NCBI GenBank assembly: GCA_900542565.1
Contig: UQOC01000054.1
Coordinates: 1 to 16,442 of the forward strand
Direction of reading: 5' to 3'
Source: an uncultured Eubacteriales bacterium
GTDB lineage: Bacteria > Bacillota > Clostridia > Peptostreptococcales > Anaerovoracaceae
Length of the DNA: 16,442 nucleotides
Part shown: in pieces, positions 1 to 8,271 of the stretch
Layout of the letters: each line of letters starts with the position of its first letter
How positions within the stretch are numbered: position 1 is the first letter of the stretch
Program-made: the position numbers and the translations under genes
The notes under the pieces: model-generated
The model's database searches: none
What the model was told of the DNA's origin: nothing
The model's input: only the letters and a program-made list of their open reading frames with translations

Positions 1-1889
1 CCTGCCATAGCTTTATAATTTTCTCCGAAGCTGCCGCTTATGGTTTTTTCATAATCTTCTCCGCCGACAGCTTGAGCGCTTATATGTTTTTCCGCTCCGT
101 TGGAGTTTAAAAATTCTCTTGAAATATTTACTATTTTTTCACCGTTCCAGCTCATGGACAGTACCGGCTCTTCCGTGACTTCTGCCACCACTGTAGCCTC
201 AAGATTTTCCTCTCTGGCCAGCCTGCAGAATGTATCAACATCTTTATCCGCCACTACTACAGCCATTCTTTCCTGAGATTCGCTGATGGCCAGCTCAGTG
301 CCATCCAGTCCCTCATACTTCTTTGGTACTTTATTCAAGTCGATCTTAAGGCCATCTGCCAATTCTCCTATGGCTACCGAAACTCCGCCGGCTCCAAAGT
401 CATTGCAGCGCTTTATCAATTTGGAGGCTTGAGGATTTCTGAAAAGTCTCTGAAGCTTTCTCTCTTCAGGAGCATTTCCCTTTTGAACTTCAGCGCCGCA
501 GCTTTCCAGCGAAGATACGTCGTGCGACTTGGAAGAACCTGTCGCGCCGCCGCAGCCATCTCTCCCTGTGCGTCCGCCCAGCAAGATGACTTTATCTGTC
601 GGCTCAGGCTTTTTTCTTATGACGTTTTCCGCCGGTGCCGCTGCAATGACTGCTCCGATTTCCATCCTTTTGGCCACATAACCGGGATGATACAATTCAT
701 CCACCTGGCCGGTAGCCAGTCCTATCTGGTTGCCGTAAGAGCTGTACCCGGCTGCGGCTGTAGTTACCAGCTTGCGCTGAGGCAGCTTGCCGGCAATGGT
801 CTGTGAAACAGGAACCAGCGGGTTTCCTGCTCCTGTGACGCGCATGGCTGAGTACACATAGCTTCTTCCTGACAACGGATCTCTTATGGCTCCGCCTACA
901 CAGGTGGCTGCACCGCCGAAAGGCTCAATTTCAGTCGGATGGTTGTGAGTCTCGTTTTTGAACAGCAACAGCCAGTCCTCTGCTTTGCCGTCTATGTTAA
1001 CCTTTATCTTAACGGTACAAGCGTTGATCTCCTCTGATTCATCCAGCTTGTCCAGCTTTCCGTCTTTTTTCAGCTGCTTGGCAGCTATAGTTCCGATGTC
1101 CATCAACGTCACAGGCTTGGTTCTGCCCAAAGATTTTCTTACATCTATATATCTGTCATATGCTTTCTGCAGCACTTCATCTTCGAATTTGACGCTGTCT
1201 ATGATCGTATTGAAGGTGGTGTGCCGGCAGTGGTCGGACCAATATGTGTCTATCATCTTGATTTCGGTGATAGTAGGCTCTCTATCCTCTCCCTTGAAAT
1301 ACTGCTGGCACAACTTTATGTCGGCTAAATCCATGGCAAGGCCTCTGTCAGAAATAAAGTCTGCCAATTCCTCTTCATTGAAAGAGCAAAAGCCGTTTAG
1401 AACTTCCACCGGCGCCGGCATCTCATATTCGGTCATCAGAGTTTTAGGCAGAGACATATCAGCTTCTCTGGCTTCAACGCTGTTGATAACATATTTTTTA
1501 ACAGCTTCCACGTCTTCCTTGCTCAAGCCGCCGTAAAGAGCATATACCTTGGCAGTCTTCACGGTAGGCCTGTCTCCCTTGGATATTATCTGTATGCACT
1601 CAGCGGCAGAAGCAGCTCTCTGATCAAACTGTCCCGGAAGATATTCTACTGCGAATAAATAGTCAGCTTCCGGAAGTTTTTCAGTTACATTATCCAATTG
1701 AGGTTCTGAAAACACCGTATTAACAGCATATCGGAACAGCTCTTTGTCGATGTCATCCACGTCATATCTGTTAAACAGACGCACTTGTTCGATGCCCTCT
1801 ATCTGCAGCAGTTCCTTTATGTCGTTTTTTAAACTTTGAGCTTCATTATCAAGCCCCGGTTTTTTCTCTACGAAAATCCTAAAAACCAT
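1..1889 (-). CDS. purL: Phosphoribosylformylglycinamidine synthase, large single-chain PurL (3' end off window)
   Basis: Converts FGAR, glutamine and ATP to FGAM, the fourth step of purine synthesis, in the cytoplasm. The frame is open from an ATG at 1889 to the window edge, about 629 codons. I translated it by eye: it begins MVFRIFVEKKPGLDNEAQS, a PurS-like N-terminal domain, followed by a linker domain with WSDHCRHTTF near residue 213, NETHNHPTEIEPFGGA near 313 and GGRTGRDGCGGATGSS near 433. The fused PurS-like start and the spacing fit the clostridial single-chain family of about 1,240 residues, which ends in a glutaminase domain; that half lies outside the window. It is the last visible gene of the operon, starting 3 bases after the purD stop with its AAAGGA ribosome site inside the purD tail. 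It has lower GC than the upstream purine genes. Confidence 0.95.
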   Translation of the reverse strand, partial: MVFRIFVEKKPGLDNEAQSLKNDIKELLQIEGIEQVRLFNRYDVDDIDKELFRYAVNTVFSEPQLDNVTEKLPEADYLFAVEYLPGQFDQRAASAAECIQIISKGDRPTVKTAKVYALYGGLSKEDVEAVKKYVINSVEAREADMSLPKTLMTEYEMPAPVEVLNGFCSFNEEELADFISDRGLAMDLADIKLCQQYFKGEDREPTITEIKMIDTYWSDHCRHTTFNTIIDSVKFEDEVLQKAYDRYIDVRKSLGRTKPVTLMDIGTIAAKQLKKDGKLDKLDESEEINACTVKIKVNIDGKAEDWLLLFKNETHNHPTEIEPFGGAATCVGGAIRDPLSGRSYVYSAMRVTGAGNPLVPVSQTIAGKLPQRKLVTTAAAGYSSYGNQIGLATGQVDELYHPGYVAKRMEIGAVIAAAPAENVIRKKPEPTDKVILLGGRTGRDGCGGATGSSKSHDVSSLESCGAEVQKGNAPEERKLQRLFRNPQASKLIKRCNDFGAGGVSVAIGELADGLKIDLNKVPKKYEGLDGTELAISESQERMAVVVADKDVDTFCRLAREENLEATVVAEVTEEPVLSMSWNGEKIVNISREFLNSNGAEKHISAQAVGGEDYEKTISGSFGENYKAMA

Positions 1890-1892
1890 ATG

Positions 1893-3155
1893 TCAATTCC
1901 TTTCTGCCATAAGGGCGCGCCTGCCTATATCCTTTCTGTAATAGGCGTTGGCAAAATCTATCGTATCGACAACAGCATAAGCTTTATCGATGGCTTCCCC
2001 CAAAGTAGGAGCTGTTTCCGTCACTCCCAGGACTCTTCCTCCGGAGGTCTCCAGCTTGCCGCCGTTAAGTTTGGCTCCGGCCACATATATGTTCTTATCC
2101 TTCGGCATTGTAATTTCAAAACCTGTTTCATATTTTTTAGGATAACCGTTTGATGCCATGACCACACATGCAGCGCATTGATCTTTGAATTTAACTTCTG
2201 CATCGGAAAGCTTTCCATCGTATATTTTAAGCATGATGTCCAGAAGGTCGCTTTCCAGAAGAGGCAGTACCACCTGAGTTTCCGGATCACCAAACCTGCA
2301 GTTATACTCTATAACCTTAGGGCCGTCTGCCGTCAGCATCAAGCCGAAATACAGGCATCCTGAAAAAGGTCTGCCTTCTTTGTTCAAAGCTTCTATGGTA
2401 GGCTTGAAGATGGTTTCCATGCAGATTTTCGCTATATCTTCAGTATAGTAAGGATTAGGCGCTATAGTACCCATGCCGCCGGTGTTGGGACCTTTGTCTC
2501 CATCTAAAGCACGCTTGTGGTCCATAGATGATACCATCGGAACAACGGTCTTTCCATCGGTAAAGGATAAGACAGAGACTTCCGGACCTGTAAGAAATTC
2601 TTCTATCACGATCTTATCGCCGCTGGCTCCGAATACCTTGTCCTCCATAGCTGCTCTGACAGCATCTATAGCAACTTCTCTTGTCTCTGCTATGGTAACG
2701 CCCTTGCCCAAAGCCAGTCCATCGGCCTTTACAACTATAGGGAGAGGGCATGTCTTAATATATCCCAAAGCTTTTTCCATATCATCAAAGGTCTCATAAG
2801 CTGCTGTAGGAATGTTATATTTCTTCATCAATTCTTTTGAGAAAGCTTTGCTGCCTTCTATGATGGCTGCCTTCTTGTCAGGGCCGAAGGTCTTGATACC
2901 CTTTGCTCTCAATGCATCCACCGCGCCCAATACGAGGGGATCATCCGGAGCCACAATGGCAAAATCTATGCTGTTTCTTACAGCAAAATCCACCATGCCG
3001 TCTATATCCTTAGCCCCTATATCCACACATACAGCGTCTGCCGCTATGCCTCCGTTGCCGGGAAGGGCATATATGGTTTCTACAATGGGATTTTCTTTAA
3101 TTTTCTTTATGATGGCGTGTTCTCTGCCTCCGCCACCTACTACCATTATTTTCAT
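1893..3155 (-). CDS. purD: Phosphoribosylamine-glycine ligase (GAR synthetase)
   Basis: Joins phosphoribosylamine to glycine with ATP, making GAR, the second step of purine synthesis. The protein has about 420 residues, the normal family length. It shows the N-terminal VGGGGREHAI loop, an ATP-grasp region (EGSKAFSKELM, then VVKADGLALGKGV), the GPNTGGMGTIAPNPYY motif, and the metal and ATP-binding VIEYNCRFGDPETQ. Two ATGs are adjacent at 3158 and 3155. GGAGG (3161-3165) lies 2 bases from the first and 5 from the second, and the family usually begins MK-VVGGG, so I chose 3155. It follows the formyltransferase gene by 13 bases and precedes purL by 3. The substrate is unstable and comes from the PurF-like protein of the same operon. 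Confidence 0.96.
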   Translation of the reverse strand: MKIMVVGGGGREHAIIKKIKENPIVETIYALPGNGGIAADAVCVDIGAKDIDGMVDFAVRNSIDFAIVAPDDPLVLGAVDALRAKGIKTFGPDKKAAIIEGSKAFSKELMKKYNIPTAAYETFDDMEKALGYIKTCPLPIVVKADGLALGKGVTIAETREVAIDAVRAAMEDKVFGASGDKIVIEEFLTGPEVSVLSFTDGKTVVPMVSSMDHKRALDGDKGPNTGGMGTIAPNPYYTEDIAKICMETIFKPTIEALNKEGRPFSGCLYFGLMLTADGPKVIEYNCRFGDPETQVVLPLLESDLLDIMLKIYDGKLSDAEVKFKDQCAACVVMASNGYPKKYETGFEITMPKDKNIYVAGAKLNGGKLETSGGRVLGVTETAPTLGEAIDKAYAVVDTIDFANAYYRKDIGRRALMAERN

Positions 3156-3168
3156 CATTACCTCCGGA

Positions 3169-4353
3169 TCAATGGTGGAAAAGTCTCATGCCTGTCATGG
3201 CCATGACCATGTTGTACTTGTTGCAGGCTTCTATGACATTATCGTCCCTGATGGAACCGCCCGGCTGAGCCACATAGGTGACGCCGCTCTTGGCAGCCCT
3301 TTCGATATTATCTCCGAATGGGAAGAAAGCATCGGAGCCCAGAACAACACCTTTGAGGCCGGCCAGATATTCTCTCTGCTCTTTTCTGGCGAACGGCTCA
3401 GGCTTTTCTGTGAAAAGCTGCTGCCAATTGCCATCTCCTATGGCATCTTCGTAGTCCTCGGAAAGATATACATCTATGGCGTTGTCCCTGTCAGGACGCT
3501 TGATCTCATCTTTGAAAGGCAGGCTGAGCACCTTGTCGTGCTGGCGCAGGTGCCATTTGTCAGCCTTTTCTCCGGCCAGCCTGGTGCAGTGGATCCTGGA
3601 CTGCTGTCCGGCGCCCACGCCTATGACCTGTCCGTTTTCCGCATAGCATACGGAATTGGACTGGGTATATTTGAGGGTTATGAGGGCTATGACCATGTCC
3701 CTCCTGGCTTCTTCCGGCAGTTCCTTGTTATTTGTGACGATATCGGAAAACAGGCTCGTATCTATCCTGTAATCGTTTCTCCTCTGCTCGAAAGTCACTC
3801 CGAAAACCTGCTTTTTCTCCAGCTGGGCCGGAACATAAGACGGGTCTATTTTTATTATATTGTAGTTTCCTTTTCTCTTGGTCTTTAAGATCTCAAGAGC
3901 CTCAGGGTCGTAGTCGGGAGCGATGACGCCGTCGGAAACTTCTCTTTTTATCAGTTTGGCGCAGGTCACATCGCACTTGTCTGAAAGGGCTATCCAGTCT
4001 CCGAACGAGCTCATCCTGTCGGTGCCTCTGGCTCTGGCATAAGCCGTCGCTATAGGGGACTCGTCCAGGCCCTCTATGTCGTCTACGAAAAATGCTTTTT
4101 TCTGCTTTTCTGTCATTGGCAGTCCCACGGCGGCTGAGGTCGGGCTCACATGCTTAAATGATGTGGCCGCGCACATGCCCAGGGCGTCTTTTATTTCCTT
4201 TACAAGCTGCCAGCTGTTGAGGGCGTCCAGAAAATTGATATATCCCGGCCGTCCGCTGAGGATCTCCACAGGAAGCTCACTGCCGTCCTCCATGAATATC
4301 CTCGCCGGCTTCTGATTAGGGTTGCAACCGTACTTTAATTCAAATTCTTTCAT
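3169..4353 (-). CDS. purH: Stand-alone AICAR formyltransferase (PurH C-terminal half only)
   Basis: Transfers the formyl group of 10-formyltetrahydrofolate to AICAR, giving FAICAR, the ninth step. At about 394 residues it lacks the N-terminal MGS-like IMP cyclohydrolase domain of normal bacterial PurH (about 510 residues). It has the catalytic Lys-His pair in SFKHVSPTSAAVG (Lys67, His68), TQSNSVCYA, GAGQQSRIHCTRLAG, the DAFFPFGDNIERAA segment and the QPGGSIRDD-TGMRLFHH C terminus. A GTG at 4362 would overlap the purO stop, but GAGAGG (4362-4367) lies 8 bases before the ATG at 4353, giving MKEFELKYGCNPNQ, so I prefer 4353. The missing activity is supplied by the gene directly upstream. SFKHVSP resembles the eukaryotic and stand-alone types more than the usual bacterial KHANPCG form. 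The purH symbol reflects function and operon position, not the full fusion. Confidence 0.93.
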   Translation of the reverse strand: MKEFELKYGCNPNQKPARIFMEDGSELPVEILSGRPGYINFLDALNSWQLVKEIKDALGMCAATSFKHVSPTSAAVGLPMTEKQKKAFFVDDIEGLDESPIATAYARARGTDRMSSFGDWIALSDKCDVTCAKLIKREVSDGVIAPDYDPEALEILKTKRKGNYNIIKIDPSYVPAQLEKKQVFGVTFEQRRNDYRIDTSLFSDIVTNNKELPEEARRDMVIALITLKYTQSNSVCYAENGQVIGVGAGQQSRIHCTRLAGEKADKWHLRQHDKVLSLPFKDEIKRPDRDNAIDVYLSEDYEDAIGDGNWQQLFTEKPEPFARKEQREYLAGLKGVVLGSDAFFPFGDNIERAAKSGVTYVAQPGGSIRDDNVIEACNKYNMVMAMTGMRLFHH

Positions 4354-4358
4354 CTGGC

Positions 4359-5087
4359 TCACCTCTCGTTTTTATTTATGAGGCGGGTTTCCTCCGTCCC
4401 AGTCTTTAAATCACGATAAGACACATAAAGGGAGATCCTGTTGTCCTCATTCAGACTGTCCCAGATCTGCCCTGTCATCTCGTCTATGTCATTTTCTATC
4501 TTTATCTGTCTCGGTTCCCCGCAAAATGCAGGCAGGGGATCGCCGTCTCCTTCGTATGTATGTATGATGTGGCCTTTTCCCGGAACAGGCTCATACTCGT
4601 AGAAAAACCTGTCGCACACCAGGTCCTGACCGGCAGCGGCGCCGCTGTCCTGTCCGGCTCCTGCGGCCTTGAGTATGCTTATCTGATATGAACCGTCCTC
4701 ATACCTTAATACTCCGCTGATACGGGAAGTATAGTTGGGGGCGTCCGGCTCGTATTCCCTGGTCTTTAAGGCCTCGGCGGCAGACTTTCCTTCCATTATG
4801 TGTTCAGCTATGGTGTCGGTCTGGTCTCCGTTGGTCACTATAAGGGCGTCTTTCATATGGGCTACGGCCCTGTAGATTATCAGGCTTGGGTCTTGGACTT
4901 TGGATTCGTCGAAAGGCCGGGTAAAAATATCTCCTCTTTCATCGGCGGCAAAAATGCGGTTCCTGCTGTTCTGGCTCCGGCCGCTGATAAAGTATCCGAT
5001 CACTGCCCGTCCGTCGGCGGCGGTGCCTATGATCACGCCTCTGCCCGGATAAGGGTTTGTTCCTATACATTCTTTTATGGTTTTCAT
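4359..5087 (-). CDS. purO: IMP cyclohydrolase, archaeal PurO type
   Basis: Closes FAICAR to IMP, the last step of the pathway. The 242-residue protein resembles the PurO family known mainly from archaea, not the MGS-fold domain of PurH: it has NPYPGRGVIIGTAADG, then YFISGRSQNSRNR near residues 32-44, TNGDQTDTIAEHI near 94-106 and a PNYTSRISGVL segment near 115-125. It is somewhat longer than the roughly 200-residue archaeal enzymes, with an Ala/Gly-rich insert around residues 140-152. The ATG at 5087 has GAGAGG 7 bases upstream. It sits between purN and the stand-alone formyltransferase, exactly where bacterial operons carry fused PurH, which supports the assignment. Family membership is recalled from conserved motifs; cyclohydrolase activity is inferred. 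Confidence 0.85.
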   Translation of the reverse strand: MKTIKECIGTNPYPGRGVIIGTAADGRAVIGYFISGRSQNSRNRIFAADERGDIFTRPFDESKVQDPSLIIYRAVAHMKDALIVTNGDQTDTIAEHIMEGKSAAEALKTREYEPDAPNYTSRISGVLRYEDGSYQISILKAAGAGQDSGAAAGQDLVCDRFFYEYEPVPGKGHIIHTYEGDGDPLPAFCGEPRQIKIENDIDEMTGQIWDSLNEDNRISLYVSYRDLKTGTEETRLINKNER

Positions 5088-5106
5088 GGTCTCACCTCTC
5101 CCACTG

Positions 5107-5730
5107 TTACTGATGTCCGCCTGTTTTTTCAGCCGCTACTTTCGCAGCTATCAGCTCGGCAGCCGCAGGCAGTATCTTCCATTCGGCTTCTTCCATGACT
5201 CTTTGCTGGAGAGTCTTTGGAGTGTCGCCGTCCTTTACCTCAACGGCCTTCTGCATGATTATCCTGCCGCCGTCCGGCACTTCGTTGACAAAGTGGACTG
5301 TGGCTCCCGTCACCTTTACGCCGTAGTCAAGGGCGGCCTGGTGGACCTTAAGGCCATAATAGCCTTTGCCGCAGAAAGACGGTATCAATGACGGGTGGAT
5401 GTTGATTATCCTGTCAGGATATTTATCGGTAAAGTTTTTGGTCAATATGCTCATAAATCCAGCCATGACGATCATGTCTATTTCTTCTTCTCTGAGGAGG
5501 GCTTCTATCCGGTCTTCAAATTCCTGCTGGCAGCCGGCCTCTTTTCTGTCGACGGCCTCTGCCCTGATCCCGGCATTTGCGGCTCTCTCAAGGGCGTATG
5601 CGGTCTTGTTGCTGGAGATGACGATGGCTATCTCGCCGCTTTTTATAAGGCCGCAGGCGCAGGCATCCATGAGGGCCTGAAGGTTGGTCCCCCCTCCGGA
5701 TACCAGCACCCCTATCCGTGTCTTTACCAT
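5107..5730 (-). CDS. purN: GAR formyltransferase (10-formyl-THF dependent)
   Basis: Formylates GAR to FGAR, the third step, using 10-formyltetrahydrofolate. It has 207 residues, the usual length. It begins with the phosphate-binding [13 protein letters not shown] loop, and the catalytic Asn-His-Asp set is visible in [11 protein letters not shown] (Asn and His) and VPDGGRII (Asp). The ATG at 5730 overlaps the purM stop by 7 bases, and AAGGTG in the purM tail sits 5 bases before it, so translational coupling to purM is likely. Its tail reaches 19 bases short of purO. Confidence 0.95.
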   Translation of the reverse strand: MVKTRIGVLVSGGGTNLQALMDACACGLIKSGEIAIVISSNKTAYALERAANAGIRAEAVDRKEAGCQQEFEDRIEALLREEEIDMIVMAGFMSILTKNFTDKYPDRIINIHPSLIPSFCGKGYYGLKVHQAALDYGVKVTGATVHFVNEVPDGGRIIMQKAVEVKDGDTPKTLQQRVMEEAEWKILPAAAELIAAKVAAEKTGGHQ

Positions 5731-6767
5731 ATGGTCACCTTGTCGTCGGATCTTACGATCTTTCCTATGATATACGGTTCTTCTCCGGCGTCTTTGAGGA
5801 CCTGGACTGCCTTTTCGGCGTCCTCTGCCGCTACGATAACGCTCATTCCCACTCCCATGTTAAAGGTGTTGAACATATCGTGTTCAGGCACATTGCCGGC
5901 CTTTGCGATCAGGTTGAAGATCGGCAAGACTTTGACCGCAGCTTTTTCTATGGAAGCGCCCAGTCCGTCAGGTATGCTCCTTGGGATATTTTCATAGAAG
6001 CCGCCGCCGGTTATGTGGGAAACGCCTTTTACCTCAACCTCTTTGAACAGGGCCAGCATTGGCTTTACATATATCTTCGTCGGAGTCAGCAGGGCTTCGC
6101 CCAGGGCACGGCCTCCCAGCTCCTCCACAGGTGATGTGAGGTCGGCCTTTTCCACATCGAAGATCTTCCTTACCAGGGAGAATCCGTTGGAATGTACTCC
6201 GCTGGAAGGCAGGGCGATGATCACATCTCCCTCTTTCATTTTAGTCTTGTCCAGCACCCTGGCCTTGTCTACGGCTCCTACGCTGAAGCCGGCCAGGTCG
6301 TATTCGTCCTCACTGTAAAATCCCGGCATTTCGGCAGTCTCGCCGCCGATTAGCTCACAGCCTGCCTGCACGCAGCCTTCGGCTATTCCGGAAACTATCT
6401 GTGCGATCTTTTCCGGATAGTTCTTTCCGCAGGCGATGTAGTCCAGGAAAAACAGCGGTTTGGCTCCGCAGCAGATTATGTCGTTGACGCACATGGCCAC
6501 GCAGTCGATACCTACCGTATCGTGCTTATCCATGATAAAAGCCATCTTGAGCTTGGTGCCCACGCCGTCGGTGCCGCTGACCAGCACAGGATGAGGCATG
6601 TCGGTCACATCCAGTTCAAACAGGCCGCCGAATCCGCCTATATCGTCGCTCCTGCCGTTTATCATGGTCCTTGCGATGTGCTTCTTCATCAGTTCAACAG
6701 CTCTGTATCCGGCTGTGATATCAACGCCGGCCGCCTTGTAGCTTTCAGATTGGGATTTGTTGTTCAT
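5724..6767 (-). CDS. purM: Phosphoribosylformylglycinamidine cyclo-ligase (AIR synthetase)
   Basis: Closes FGAM to AIR with ATP, the fifth step. The 347-residue protein is full length for the family. It shows [15 protein letters not shown], then [20 protein letters not shown] near residues 88-107, [31 protein letters not shown] and the glycine-rich [13 protein letters not shown]. The start lies 3 bases after the purF-like stop, with AAAGGA ending the upstream gene. It overlaps purN by 7 bases. Nothing unusual was seen in its key residues. Confidence 0.96.
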   Translation of the reverse strand: MNNKSQSESYKAAGVDITAGYRAVELMKKHIARTMINGRSDDIGGFGGLFELDVTDMPHPVLVSGTDGVGTKLKMAFIMDKHDTVGIDCVAMCVNDIICCGAKPLFFLDYIACGKNYPEKIAQIVSGIAEGCVQAGCELIGGETAEMPGFYSEDEYDLAGFSVGAVDKARVLDKTKMKEGDVIIALPSSGVHSNGFSLVRKIFDVEKADLTSPVEELGGRALGEALLTPTKIYVKPMLALFKEVEVKGVSHITGGGFYENIPRSIPDGLGASIEKAAVKVLPIFNLIAKAGNVPEHDMFNTFNMGVGMSVIVAAEDAEKAVQVLKDAGEEPYIIGKIVRSDDKVTIW

Positions 6768-6770
6768 TTT

Positions 6771-8195
6771 CTATTCCTTTCCGTTCCAGCAATAAGTGCA
6801 GAGTTTGCACGGCTCTATGCCTATGGCTTCGATTATGCCCTCAAGGGACTGAAAATCAAGGGAGTCAAAGTGGAATTTATCGCAGATGGCCTTTCTCAGG
6901 GCCTTGCCCCTTTCCGTCCTGAAATCGCTGTATTCTTCGGCATGTTCCAGACCTTCTTCGCCTTCCAGCTGGTCGATGACCCTCCTTGCGATAAGCTCCA
7001 TTTCGTTCTTTGATGATGAAAAGTTCAGATATTTGCAGCCGTACATGATAGGCGGACATGCCGACCTCATGTGAACAGCCTTGGCTCCGTTTTCGTATAG
7101 AAATTCGACGGTCTCCCGAAGCTGGGTCCCTCTTACGATGGAGTCGTCCACAAAGAGCAGGCTCTTGTCCTGTATCAGTTCGTGAACAGGTATCTGCTTC
7201 ATCTTGGCCACCTTGTCACGCTCTTTCTGGCTGGTGGGCATGAAACTCCTGGGCCAGGTCGGAGTGTATTTGATGAAAGGTCTTGCAAACTGTATGTGGC
7301 TCTCGTTGGCATATCCTATGGCGTGAGGAGTGCCTGAATCAGGTACGCCGCACACATAGTCAACGCCGTCGGCCTTGCCGCTTTCCATGTCGTTCCTGGC
7401 CATGATACGGCCGTTGCGGTAACGCATGACTTCCACATTGACTCCTTCGTAGTTGGAAGTCGGGTATCCGTAATACGACCAGAGGAAGGCGCAGATCTTG
7501 AGTTCCTCTCCCGGAGGAGCCAGCTGGATCATGGAATCAGCAGTAAGTTCTACGATCTCTCCCGGTCCCAGTTCTTTTTCGTCATCATATCCCAGCTTTT
7601 TATATGCAAAAGATTCAAAGGATACGCAATATCCTTCCTCGCTTTTTCCGATGAGGACAGGAAGCCTGCCCACCTTATCCCTGGCGGCGATTATATGGCC
7701 GTCGCCTTTGAGGATGAGTATGGAAGCGGTGCCCTCTATGGATTCCTGGGCGAATCTTATGCCCTCGGCGAAGGTATCACGCTGATTGATCAGAGCTGCC
7801 ACCAGTTCGGTGGAATTTATCTTTCCGCCGGTCATCGCGTCGAAGTGGCCGCCGCTTTCGTTGAAAAACCTGTCGGTCAGTTCTTCTGTATTATTGATCC
7901 TGCCGACTATACAGATGGCGTATGTACCCAGCTTGGATCTGATGAGCAGGGGCTGCGGGTCCCAGTCACTGATACAGCCGATGGCCGAAGTCCCTTTCAT
8001 CTCGTCGAATATATTTTCAAATTTTGTCCTGAAAGGAGAATTTTCTATATTATGTATCTCCCTCTGTAGTCCTAACTCTCTGTCGTAAGCCGCAAGGCCG
8101 CCTCTGCGCGTTCCCAGGTGAGAATGGTAATCAGTCCCGAAGAACACATCCAGCATGCAGTCTTCTTTTGAGGCTACTCCAAAAAATCCTCCCAT
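6771..8195 (-). CDS. purF: PurF-like PRPP amidotransferase lacking the glutaminase cysteine
   Basis: By position and C-terminal half this is the first enzyme of the pathway, making phosphoribosylamine from PRPP. The phosphoribosyltransferase domain has LLFVDDSIVRGTQL near residue 348 and a flexible-loop segment WPRSFMPTSQKERDKVAKMK. Cysteines near 235 and 386 plus Cys463, Cys466 and Cys469 (CKLCTYC) match the 4Fe-4S ligands of Bacillus-type PurF. The N-terminal Ntn-glutaminase domain is degenerate. It starts MGGFFGV where PurF requires CG-FG, so the Cys nucleophile is Gly, and by my eye alignment the equivalents of Arg73, Asn101 and Asp127 (E. coli numbering) are also replaced. The start is firm: GGAGGATAATA directly precedes ATG at 8195 and leaves no room for a propeptide. 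It may use free ammonia or an unseen partner. A different function for the N-terminal domain is possible. Confidence 0.85.
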   Translation of the reverse strand: MGGFFGVASKEDCMLDVFFGTDYHSHLGTRRGGLAAYDRELGLQREIHNIENSPFRTKFENIFDEMKGTSAIGCISDWDPQPLLIRSKLGTYAICIVGRINNTEELTDRFFNESGGHFDAMTGGKINSTELVAALINQRDTFAEGIRFAQESIEGTASILILKGDGHIIAARDKVGRLPVLIGKSEEGYCVSFESFAYKKLGYDDEKELGPGEIVELTADSMIQLAPPGEELKICAFLWSYYGYPTSNYEGVNVEVMRYRNGRIMARNDMESGKADGVDYVCGVPDSGTPHAIGYANESHIQFARPFIKYTPTWPRSFMPTSQKERDKVAKMKQIPVHELIQDKSLLFVDDSIVRGTQLRETVEFLYENGAKAVHMRSACPPIMYGCKYLNFSSSKNEMELIARRVIDQLEGEEGLEHAEEYSDFRTERGKALRKAICDKFHFDSLDFQSLEGIIEAIGIEPCKLCTYCWNGKE

Positions 8196-8206
8196 TATTA
8201 TCCTCC

Positions 8207-8271
8207 TTAAACGATCATGCTCTTGCAGTCATGTCATGCGATCATGCCCTGCCGGCACATTCTGCTATCAT
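8207..8271 (-). other. Chain of five overlapping minicistrons between purC and purF-like
   Basis: Reading the minus strand from the purC stop, ATG at 8271 overlaps the purC TGA and opens a 9-codon frame (MIAECAGRA) that ends at 8242. It is followed by frames of 3, 2, 5 and 3 codons (8245-8234, 8237-8229, 8232-8215, 8218-8207). Each start shares ATGA with the previous stop, and the last ends in TAA abutting GGAGGA (8201-8206) of the next gene. The chain comes from repeats of GCATGAT. Arrangement is seen directly; any role in carrying ribosomes across the gap is inference. Confidence 0.45.

Noticed and set aside
429..1536. Plus-strand open frames opposite purL
   Set aside because: The minus strand encodes unmistakable PurL motifs throughout; the plus frames show no known motifs.
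2812..3888. Long plus-strand open frame of 358 codons opposite purD and the formyltransferase
   Set aside because: It is antisense to two conserved genes, low-complexity in character, has no family features and no promoter; a product of codon bias on the other strand.
8158..8160. Cys13 of the PurF-like protein as an alternative nucleophile
   Set aside because: Ntn catalysis needs the nucleophile at the mature N terminus; residue 13 is inside the first strand-loop region and no processing site is evident.
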